A stretch of DNA of 64,000 nucleotides, taken from NCBI RefSeq assembly GCF_001073085.1, contig NZ_JVFV01000016.1, forward strand, positions 21,776 through 85,775, written 5' to 3'. Each line of letters starts with the position of its first letter. The stretch's first letter is position 1. Shown here in pieces: positions 35,501 to 43,500 of the stretch. The translations under genes were made by a program, and so were the position numbers. Source of the stretch: Streptococcus pseudopneumoniae (GTDB lineage Bacteria > Bacillota > Bacilli > Lactobacillales > Streptococcaceae). The notes under the pieces are model-generated. The model was not told the origin of the DNA, made no database searches, and saw only the letters and a program-made list of their open reading frames with translations.

Positions 35501-38362
35501 AAGGGTATCCTTGATGTTAAAAATACTAGAAACGTTGGTGGGATTGCCTCTAAAACATGGCCATATGGAGCTGTACAAGATAACGTAACATATGCTAAAG
35601 TAATCAAAGGTCATGAAATATTTGGTTCTAACGATGTTAACGATGAAGACGGAAGCCCACATATTAAAGACTTATTCGGAGTTATCGGTTATAGCTCTGC
35701 AGAAGATGGAACTGGTAAAGATACTAAGAATCCAAGTAGGCTAAAACACTTAACTAAAGACGAAGCTGATGCTCGCGTTGCTGGTTACAATATTACAGCT
35801 GATAAATTCATAAGTGAACCTTATGAATTGAACAAGTTGAACAATGTAAGCACTCGTGAAGCAGCTTATGAGTCTATTCAAGACTACAATCCAGACTATA
35901 AACTTGCTTATAAGAATATTGAAAAAATACAACCATTCTATAACAAAGATTTTATCGTTAATCAAGCTAATAAACTAGATAAGAGCCACAAGTTAAATAC
36001 TAAAGAAGTTATTTCTGTTACTCCAATGAATGATAATAACTTTGTAACAGATTTAAGTGTTGCAAACAAAATTATTGTTCACTATGCTGATGGAACAAAA
36101 GATTACTTCAACCTATTTTCTAGTGATGAGGGTCTAAGTAATGTTAGAGAATACACTGTAACAGACTTAGGTATTAAATATACACCTAATATCGTTCAAA
36201 AAGATCATAGTGTTTTAATTAACGGTATCGTAAATATCTTAAACCCTATCGAGCTTCAATCTGATTCAATTTACCAAAAACTTGGCAGAACAGGACCTAA
36301 TAAAGTAAATGCGATTAAAAATCTATTCTTAGAAGAAAGTTTCGACTATGTAAAAGCTAATTTAAACACATTAGTAACTAAATTAGTTGAAAATGAAGAT
36401 CATCAACTTAATAATTCTCCTGCAGCTCAACAAATGATTCTTGATAAAGTTGAGAAAAATAAAGCTGCCCTATTATTAGGTTTAACATACTTAAATCGTT
36501 ACTACGGCGTTAAATTCGGTGATGTTAACATTAAAGAATTAATGTTATTCAAACCTGATTTCTATGGTAAAAACGTTGATGTTCTTGATAGATTAATTGA
36601 AATTGGCTCTAAAGAAAATAATATTAGTGGTTCAAGAACATATGATGCTTTCGGTGAAGTTTTAGCGAAATACACTAAATCTGGAGATTTAAATGGTTTC
36701 TTAGACTACAACAGAGGATTATTCACTAATATCGATAATATGAATGATTGGTTCATTGATGCGACTAAGGATAAGGTCTATGTAGTAGAAAAAGCTTCTC
36801 AAAATCCAGGAGTTGGCGAACATAAATATCGTGCTTATGACAATTTGACTCGTGGTCTTCATAGAAAAATGATTCTACCTTTGTTGAATCTAGATAAGAC
36901 AGAAATGTTCCTCATTTCTACTTACGATACGATGTCTTATGGTACAGCTAATAAGTACAATACTACTTTGGAAAAACTTAAACCTGAGATTGATTTAGCC
37001 GCACAGCGTCAGATTAATTATCTTGATTTCTGGCATCGATTGGCCTTGGATAATGTGAAGAATAGATTGTTCAAAGATATCGTCTATCCAGTTTGGGAAG
37101 GATTCTATGTTTGGGGTCACGGTTGGCCAGGCTGGCCTGAACGCTATGGTCAATTCAAAAATAGTACTGAAGTATATGCCCCAATCCGTGAAATCTACGG
37201 ACCTGTAGGAGAATACTACGGTGATAATGGAGCTGTTGCTGGAGCTTATGCAAGTATTTACGATAATCCAAATGATAATCGTGCCAAAGTAACTTTCGTT
37301 ATGTCTAATATGATTAGCGAATACGGAGCTTCTGCGTTCACACACGAGACTACACACTTAAATGACCGTCTTGTTTACTTCGGTAATTTTGGTCGTCGTG
37401 AAGGTACAAATGTTGAAGCCTTCGCCCAAGGTATGCTTCAATCACCTGCAACACAAGGCCACCAAGGTGAATATGGAGCTCTAGGATTAAACATGGCATT
37501 TGAAAGACCTAACGATGGTAACCAATGGTATAATACGAATCCAAATGATCTTAAATCACGTGAAGCTATCGATAACTACATGAAAGGTTATAACGATACT
37601 CTGATGATGTTAGACAATCTTGAGGCTGATGCAGTTCTTGGACAAAATAGTCAAGAATTGAATAATGCTTGGTTCAAGAAAGTTGATAAGCAAATGAGAG
37701 GAAACTCTAAGAACCAATACGATAATGTTCGTGGTCTAAATGATACTGAAAAAGCTATTCAACTTCATTCCGTGAATGACCTAGTAGATAACAACTTTAT
37801 GACTAACCGTGGACCAGGAAATGGTGTCTATAAACCAGATGACTTTAGTTCTGCATATGTCAACGTCCCTATGATGACAGGTATCTATGGTGGTAACACA
37901 AGTGAAGGTGCTCCTGGGGGAATGTTATTTAAACATAATACATTCAGATTATGGGGTTACTACGGATATGAAAAAGGCTTCCTAGGCTATGCTACTAATA
38001 AGTATAAACAAGAGGCTAAGGCTGCAGGTAAGAACACCCTAGGTGACGACTTTATTATCAGCAAGATTTCTGAAGGTCGATTTGCAAACTTAGAAGAATT
38101 CAAGAAAGCTTACTATAAAGAAGTGAAAGACAAGGCTACAAATGGTTTGACAACCTTTGAAGTAAATGGAACTAACATTTCATCTTACAATGATCTTCTT
38201 CGCTTATTCAAGGAAGCTGCTGCTAAGGATGCTGCAACCTTAAAAACAGAGAAGAATGGTAATAAGTCTGTGTCTACAAATAATGTAACCAAACTCAAAG
38301 AAGCTGTTTATAAGAAACTTCTTCAACAAACAGATAGCTTTAAAACTTCTATCTTTAAATAA
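32549..38362 (+). CDS. ZmpB-like M26 zinc metalloprotease
   Basis: This 1937-residue surface protease belongs to the M26 family (IgA1 protease, ZmpB, ZmpC). A YSIRK signal (14-25) is followed by an N-terminally placed LPNTG (100-104) and a second hydrophobic stretch, the topology special to this family. Eight 27-residue repeats follow (about 206-420), then two G5 domains (about 418-575), a beta-helical region with GLUG-like turns (about 765-1090) and the M26 catalytic part with HETTH (1599-1603) and third ligand Glu1623. The C-terminus TDSFKTSIFK closely matches pneumococcal ZmpB, while the repeats recall ZmpC. Host substrate is unknown; IgA1 cleavage cannot be inferred. GGAAG precedes the ATG. 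Confidence 0.93.
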   Translation: MNTRKMQFERVIKYSIRKFSVGVGSAVIGTFLLGANNFLAETVVANEVATPSQVHYRYLAEQELTEAEKALIHRELPSDLKQDDVVYLVYRKKEVNSQQLPNTGSKELALATLGFATASLVVVVMSKKHRNKMLGLLFIGALGGSYFIPQSAQAFENKILVSYNQTIVASSQEDLEKGVIQIEGYEYVGYFKASDFQEQPEQIATAKGTQEAGHEGESLIQSELPAYTGEISAKGTQEAGHEGESLIQPEEPAYTGEITAKGTQEEGHQGESLVQPEAPAYTGELTAKGTQEEGHQGESLVQPEAPAYTGELTAKGTQEEGHQGESLVQPEAPAYTGEITAKGTQEEGHQGESLVQPELPAYTGEITAKGTQEEGHEGESLVQPEAPAYTGELSAKGTQEEGREGESLVQPELPEYTVAEATVTETETVEVPYTREYVNDDTRYTDEETVIQNGQAGSQLIHRVYKTVNGQKVGDPISTSTETVKAPVNEKISRGTKAIEGQVEEVSFEEIPFETRTEVDSTLPKGTEVVAQAGQNGKKKITKVYKTLKGVKTADAPTISEEVVEAVQDHIIKKGDQILTEPTLTLTHIDKEELERRAKVRYQLVKPTGVTIKSLEVVLKDGDTSLQTVNMSEGDLTANLTDLKYYKDYKIATKMVYDRGNGNEEVVLTEEPLRLDLKKIEIKDILRTDLIKYENQIEMDETRLTSVPTDLSNYYLKVTSNDHKTNLLAVQKIEESTIDGKQVYKVTAVAENLVQRNVDNRFNETYTYYIEKPKASQDGVFYDFGELIQAIQANPAGEFKLGQSMSARNVVPQGKSYITSEFTGKLLSDGDKRYAIYNLEHPLFNVINGGTIKNINFENVDINRSGQNQIATVGFNLKNKGLIEDVKVTGSVTGNNDVAGIVNKIDEDGKVENVAFIGKVNSLGINSTVGGIAGSNYMGFVNRAYVDATITAQNANASMLVPFVTYMLNSWKSGTKARLTNSVAKGILDVKNTRNVGGIASKTWPYGAVQDNVTYAKVIKGHEIFGSNDVNDEDGSPHIKDLFGVIGYSSAEDGTGKDTKNPSRLKHLTKDEADARVAGYNITADKFISEPYELNKLNNVSTREAAYESIQDYNPDYKLAYKNIEKIQPFYNKDFIVNQANKLDKSHKLNTKEVISVTPMNDNNFVTDLSVANKIIVHYADGTKDYFNLFSSDEGLSNVREYTVTDLGIKYTPNIVQKDHSVLINGIVNILNPIELQSDSIYQKLGRTGPNKVNAIKNLFLEESFDYVKANLNTLVTKLVENEDHQLNNSPAAQQMILDKVEKNKAALLLGLTYLNRYYGVKFGDVNIKELMLFKPDFYGKNVDVLDRLIEIGSKENNISGSRTYDAFGEVLAKYTKSGDLNGFLDYNRGLFTNIDNMNDWFIDATKDKVYVVEKASQNPGVGEHKYRAYDNLTRGLHRKMILPLLNLDKTEMFLISTYDTMSYGTANKYNTTLEKLKPEIDLAAQRQINYLDFWHRLALDNVKNRLFKDIVYPVWEGFYVWGHGWPGWPERYGQFKNSTEVYAPIREIYGPVGEYYGDNGAVAGAYASIYDNPNDNRAKVTFVMSNMISEYGASAFTHETTHLNDRLVYFGNFGRREGTNVEAFAQGMLQSPATQGHQGEYGALGLNMAFERPNDGNQWYNTNPNDLKSREAIDNYMKGYNDTLMMLDNLEADAVLGQNSQELNNAWFKKVDKQMRGNSKNQYDNVRGLNDTEKAIQLHSVNDLVDNNFMTNRGPGNGVYKPDDFSSAYVNVPMMTGIYGGNTSEGAPGGMLFKHNTFRLWGYYGYEKGFLGYATNKYKQEAKAAGKNTLGDDFIISKISEGRFANLEEFKKAYYKEVKDKATNGLTTFEVNGTNISSYNDLLRLFKEAAAKDAATLKTEKNGNKSVSTNNVTKLKEAVYKKLLQQTDSFKTSIFK
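33164..33800 (+). repeat. Eight tandem 81-bp repeats in the first protease
   Basis: Each unit encodes 27 residues of the form AKGTQEEGHQGESLVQPE followed by APAYTGELT. Units 3 to 6 are almost identical in protein and DNA; the first two carry QEAGHEGESLI and the last leads into the first G5 domain. Such repeats space the catalytic part from the cell wall and readily change copy number. Confidence 0.9.
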
Positions 38363-38366
38363 TCCA

Positions 38367-38399
38367 AAACTCTCATCTGCTTGGCAGGTGGGAGTTTTT
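38367..38399 (+). terminator. Terminator after the first protease
   Basis: AAAACTCTCATCTGC and GCAGGTGGGAGTTTTT pair with one wobble around a three-base loop. Confidence 0.88.
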
Positions 38400-38518
38400 G
38401 TAATCAAGAAGCTTAATGATTTTCCAAACAGATTCTAAGTATTTTTAGCAAGGTAGGTATATAATAGAACTACAAAGTGAATATCTATATTCATATGATA
38501 ATGAGGAGGGTGACGAAG

Positions 38519-39079
38519 ATGAAAAAATGGCAAGCAACTGTATTGGTCTGCGCTAGTCTGGTCTGTCTATCAGCTTGTAAAAATCAGATGGAGAGCCAAG
38601 CTGATAAGCAAAATGGAGACAAAAATGCACAAGTTAGCTCTCAAATGGCAAAACAAGGGGAAGCAGTTCCAGACTTTGAGCTTATGGGAGTTGATGGTAA
38701 AACCTATCGCCTATCAGATTATAAAGGCAAAAAGGTCTATCTCAAATTTTGGGCATCTTGGTGCTCTATTTGTCTAGCCAGCCTCCCTGATACCGATGAG
38801 CTTGCAAAAGAAGCAAGTGATGACTATGTCATCTTGACAGTGGTTTCTCCTGGTCAAAAAGGAGAGCAAGCAGAAGAAGCCTTTAAAAAATGGTATCAGG
38901 GTTTGGACTATAAAGATTTACCAGTATTGCTAGACCCTTCGGGACAACTTTTAGCGAGTTACGGAGTTCGTTCTTATCCGACTCAGGCTTTTATTGATAA
39001 AGAAGGTAAACTCGTTAAGACCCAGCCAGGCTTTATGGACAAGGAAACTATTTTACAGACGTTAAAAAGCATAGATTAG
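38519..39079 (+). CDS. Thioredoxin-like (TlpA/Etrx-type) lipoprotein
   Basis: This 186-residue lipoprotein has a signal peptide ending in the lipobox LSAC and a thioredoxin fold with the redox pair WCSIC (Cys82, Cys85). It matches the position and shape of pneumococcal Etrx1, which keeps the surface MsrAB reduced at the outer membrane face. A CcdA-type electron supplier normally accompanies it but is not in this window. The ATG at 38519 follows GAGGAGGG; an upstream in-frame ATG at 38477 would spoil the signal peptide. Nine bases separate it from the membrane MsrAB gene, giving an operon. Confidence 0.9.
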   Translation: MKKWQATVLVCASLVCLSACKNQMESQADKQNGDKNAQVSSQMAKQGEAVPDFELMGVDGKTYRLSDYKGKKVYLKFWASWCSICLASLPDTDELAKEASDDYVILTVVSPGQKGEQAEEAFKKWYQGLDYKDLPVLLDPSGQLLASYGVRSYPTQAFIDKEGKLVKTQPGFMDKETILQTLKSID

Positions 39080-39088
39080 AGGCTCATC

Positions 39089-40204
39089 ATGAATGATAAA
39101 TTAAAAATAATTGTATTCATAGGAATCATCATTTGCATTATTATTGGAATGTTATTCCTTTTGGAAAAAAGAAACGCTGTCTACACCGATACCTCTCAAA
39201 TTGAGAAGGCAGCTGTTAGCCAAGGTCAAGGTGCTAAGAAAAGAACGGAGCCAGATAAAGAAGCTGACTTACATGATATCTATCTAGCGGGAGGCTGTTT
39301 CTGGGGAGTCGAAGAATATTTTTCTCGAGTGGCAGGTGTGACAGATGCTGTTTCTGGCTATGCGAATGGCAGAGGAGAAACAACCCAGTATGAATTGATC
39401 GGCCAAACCGGGCATGCTGAGACTGTTCATGTGACCTACGATGCCAATCAAATTTCTCTAAAAGAAATCTTGCTCCATTATTTCCGCATTATCAATCCAA
39501 TCAGTAAGAATAAGCAGGGAAATGATGTGGGGACTCAGTACAGAACAGGAGTCTACTATACAGATGAGAAAGATTTAGAAGTCATCAATCAAGTCTTTGA
39601 TCAAGTTGCTCAGAAGTACGACCAGCCTCTAGCGGTTGAAAAAGAAGTCTTAAGAAATTTTATCGTGGCTGAAGATTACCACCAAGACTATCTCCAGAAA
39701 AATCCTAATGGCTATTGCCATATCAATGTCAATCAAGCAGCCTATCCGGTCATTGATGCGAGTAAATATCCAAAACCGAGTGACGATGAATTGAAAAAAC
39801 TCCTCTCTCCTGAGGAATATGCAGTGACTCAAAACAGTCAAACAGAACGGGCCTTTTCAAATCGTTACTGGGATAAATTTGAAGCAGGTCTTTATGTAGA
39901 TGTAGCGACTGGAGAACCCCTCTTTTCTTCGAAAGATAAATTTGAATCGGGTTGTGGTTGGCCAAGTTTTACCCAGCCTATCAGTCCAGACGTTGCGACC
40001 TACAAGGAAGACAAGTCTTATAATATGGTCAGAACAGAAGTCAGAAGCCGAACTGGTGATTCCCATTTAGGACATGTCTTTACAGATGGACCTCAGGACA
40101 AGGGAGGGCTACGCTATTGTATCAATAGTCTATCCATCCGTTTTATTCCTAAGGATCAAATGGAAGAAAAGGGCTATGGCTATTTGTTGGATTATGTTGA
40201 GTGA
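39089..40204 (+). CDS. Membrane-anchored MsrA-MsrB fusion
   Basis: This 371-residue enzyme repairs methionine sulfoxide outside the membrane. An N-terminal membrane anchor (about 5-25, [16 protein letters not shown]) and a polar linker precede the MsrA domain with AGGCFWG (about 70) and the MsrB domain with [11 protein letters not shown] and [11 protein letters not shown]. It corresponds to pneumococcal surface MsrAB2 and probably receives electrons from the adjacent thioredoxin-like lipoprotein. The cytosolic paralogue at 22812 lacks the anchor. Confidence 0.94.
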   Translation: MNDKLKIIVFIGIIICIIIGMLFLLEKRNAVYTDTSQIEKAAVSQGQGAKKRTEPDKEADLHDIYLAGGCFWGVEEYFSRVAGVTDAVSGYANGRGETTQYELIGQTGHAETVHVTYDANQISLKEILLHYFRIINPISKNKQGNDVGTQYRTGVYYTDEKDLEVINQVFDQVAQKYDQPLAVEKEVLRNFIVAEDYHQDYLQKNPNGYCHINVNQAAYPVIDASKYPKPSDDELKKLLSPEEYAVTQNSQTERAFSNRYWDKFEAGLYVDVATGEPLFSSKDKFESGCGWPSFTQPISPDVATYKEDKSYNMVRTEVRSRTGDSHLGHVFTDGPQDKGGLRYCINSLSIRFIPKDQMEEKGYGYLLDYVE

Positions 40205-40502
40205 TCTTGATTTTATAAAAAAGAGTTTACTAAAAATGTTTTAATTCATAAGAAGTGTAGAATTTGGATTTTAGAAGCGGTTGGGCAATTTAATCGAACG
40301 TGTTGGGATTACTCCCGCAAATTTTTGATTTTGAAAACAAGTAAGGCGAAGGGCATCCGTTTTTCAATGATTGAAACTATCTACTAATAACTGGGTCGCT
40401 AGATAGGGGATATATTGGAGTATGTGCCAGACTAAAAATGTGGTTCAGCCAATGCTGATCCGCTTTTTTATTTAAAAAATATCAATTTATCTCGGAAATA
40501 TT
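40205..40502. other. Gap before the second protease
   Basis: About 300 bases without a recognisable gene. Frames are broken by stops; a weakly coding-like patch near 40290-40370 could be a remnant, but I cannot assign it. It holds one terminator-like hairpin; the protease promoter follows. Confidence 0.5.
40442..40475 (+). terminator. Terminator-like hairpin before the second protease
   Basis: GTGGTTCAGC and GCTGATCCGC pair with one mismatch and one wobble around CAAT, followed by TTTTTTATTT. Confidence 0.75.
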
Positions 40503-40531
40503 TTGTAAAAAAATCAACAAAATATTATAAT
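40503..40531 (+). promoter_or_regulatory. Promoter of the second protease
   Basis: TTGTAA (40503-40508), a 17-base spacer and a perfect TATAAT (40526-40531). An ATG six bases later (40538) opens a nine-codon frame ending at 40567, before the protease start at 40587. Confidence 0.7.
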
Positions 40532-40586
40532 AAGATTATGAAAACGGAACAAAGGAGATGTCTTTAAGGACAAGACCAAAGCTAAT

Positions 40587-43500
40587 ATGGAAGATAGAAA
40601 AAAGCTACAAAAATTTGCCATTCGCAAACTGAGCATGGGAGTGGGCTCGGTATTGATTGGACTTGCCTTCATTGGAGGAACACTTGAACCAAAACTAGTT
40701 CAGGCTGATGAGACCAAGCAAGTTTCCTTTCACTATTTAGCAGAATCGGAGTTGACAGCTGCTGAACGTGAACTCATTCACCATGAATTACCACAAGATC
40801 TGAGCCAAGAGAGCTATTATCTAGTCTATCGTAAGCAGGGACAAGCCGTCTTACCTCAAACAGGATCAGTCACCTTCCCCTTGGCTGGTCTTGGTCTTCT
40901 GACGGCTAGTTTGGTGGTTTTCCTATTTTCTAAGAAAAAACCTTCAAAGATAGTTGGAGTGTTATTGATTGCTTCGCTAGGTAAGAGCTTATTACTCCCT
41001 TATCAAGTATTTGCTTTTGAACACAAGGACTTGCTAGCTTATGATCAGACTCAAATCCTTGTGTCTGCAGATGGTTTATCTCAAGGGATTATTGACATTA
41101 AAGGCTATGACTATGTTGGCTATTTATTAGAGTCGGATTTAAGAGGAACAGGACAAGATCTAACATCTAGTGGAAATTCAGAAATTCCTGCAAAACCAGT
41201 AAATCAAGCAGCCATTCATGAAATTCCCGAATTTACAGGTGGTGTATCAGGCGAATCCTTAGTTGAGCCAACAAAACCAACATTTGAAGGTGGAGTCAAT
41301 GGCCAAGGTACGGTAGCAGAAAGCTTACCAGAGTATACACCAGAATTTAGCAGTCAAAGTGGCATCCCAGAAGTCCATGACAAAGCAGACTTTACTGGCG
41401 GCGTATCGGGCGAATCTTTGGTTGAGCCCACAAAACCAACATTTGAAGGTGGGGTCAGTGGTCAAGGTACAGTAGCTGAATCCTTGCCAGAGTATACACC
41501 AGAATTTAGCAGTCAAAGTGGCGTCCCAGAAGTCCACACCAAACCCGACTTCACAAGCGGCGTATCTGGCGACTCCTTGGTTGAGTCAACAAAACCAACA
41601 TTTGAAGGAGGCGTCAATGGCCAAGGAACAGTATCCGAAGCCTTACCAGATTATACACCAGAATTTAGCAGTCAAAGTGGCATCCCAGAAGTCCATGACA
41701 AACCCGACTTTACAGGTGGCGTATCAGGCGAATCCTTGGTTGAGTCAACAAAACCAACATTTGAGGGTGGTGTTAATGGCCAAGGAGCAGTAGCTGAAAC
41801 CTTACAAGACTATGAAGGTGGTGCAGTTCCAGTTGAAACTTTGAAACAGGAAATCCCCGACTTTACAGGCGGAGTATCTGGCGGATCCTTGGTTGAGCCA
41901 ACAAAACCAACATTTGAAGGAGGCGTCAATGGCCAAGGAGTAGTATCCGAAGCTTTACCAGAGTATAAACCAGAATTTAGCAGTCAAAGTGGCGTCCCAG
42001 AAGTCCACAACACACCAGACTTTACAGGCGGCGTATCAGGCGACTCCTTGGTTGAGTCAACTAAACCAACATTTGAAGGTGGCGTCAATGGCCAAGGTAC
42101 GGTAGCAGAAAGCTTACCAGAGTACACACCGAACTCGAGTAGTCAAAGTGGCCTTCCAGAAGTTCACGCCAAACCCGACTTTACAGGTGGGGTATCAGGC
42201 GAATCCTTAGTTGAGCCACCAAAACCAACATTTGAGGGTGATGTTAATGGCCAAGGAGCAGTAGCTGAAACCTTACAAGACTATGAAGGTGGTGCAGTTC
42301 CAGTTGAAACTTTGAAACAGGAAATCCCAGACTTTACAGGTGGGGTATCAGGCGACTCCTTGGTTGAGTCAACTAAACCAACTTTTGAAGGAGGCGTCAA
42401 TGGCCAAGGAACAGTATCCGAAGCCATACCAGAGTATACACCAGAATTTAGCAGTCAAAGTGGCATCCCAGAAGTCCATGACAAACCAGAATTCACAGGC
42501 GGTGTATCAGGCGAATCCTTAGTCGAGCCAACAAAACCAACATTTGAAGGAGGTGTCAATGGTCAAGGTACAGTAGCTGAAAGCCTACCAGATTATGAAG
42601 GAGGCGCAGTTCCAGTTGATACTCTGAAACAGGAACTCCCTAGCTATAGTGGTGGTGTGAATGCTACTGAAGCGCTAGTTTTAGATGCAAAACCGACTTT
42701 ACATATTGAAGTCCGAAAAGAGTTGATTCCTAAACAAACTAGGGAAAAGATTGATCCAGACATGCTTGTCGGTGAAACAAGAATCGAGCAAGTCGGTCAA
42801 GATGGTGAGAAAGAGATTGTTACCAGCTATGAGGAAAAAGATGGGAAACGTATTTCAGAGCCGAAAGAAACAACACGGATTTTAACAGAAGCTAAAGATC
42901 AGGTTATCATCCGTGGCAGTAAGGAAAAAGAAGAAATTAAACCTGAACCTGTCCTAACTCTTTCAAATATTACTGGAAATTCGATGGGCCGTTCAGCTCG
43001 CTTAAGTTATAACTTGGACAAGGCAGATGGTGTTTCCGTTTCAAAAATTAGTGCCATTATTAAAGCCAAGGGGCTAGAGGATCAGACTCTTGACTTAACG
43101 AGTGATCAGCTGGAAGCAACAGTTGATAATCTAAAACTTTATACGGATTACACCATATCTACAAGGATGGTCTACAATCGTGGTAAGGGTGAGGAGAGCA
43201 CTCTGCTTGAGGTCAAGAAGCTTCGTTTAGAGCTTAAAAAGCTAGAAATAAAAGATATTAAGGAAACAAGCCTTGTTAAGGTTGAAAATGGCAAAGAGTC
43301 TGTGATTCAGCACTTGACAGAAGTGCCAAGAAACTTGGAAGACTATTATCTCAAGATTAATTCAGAGGACCATAAGACCAGCCGTTTAGCCATCAAGTCA
43401 ATCCAAACTGAGAGAATAGCTGGAAAAGAATATTATAAGGTGAATGCTGAAGCAACTGACTTGATTCAACGCGATGATCAGAAAAATTTTGAAGAAGGCT

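Noticed and set aside
41325..42522. Frames of 60-91 codons on both strands inside the second protease repeats.
   Set aside because: They are out-of-phase readings of the repeated DNA, without ribosome sites.
41225..42660. CRISPR array or mobile repeats.
   Set aside because: The repeats are in frame within a protease gene, keep codon phase and have no constant repeat with unique spacers.
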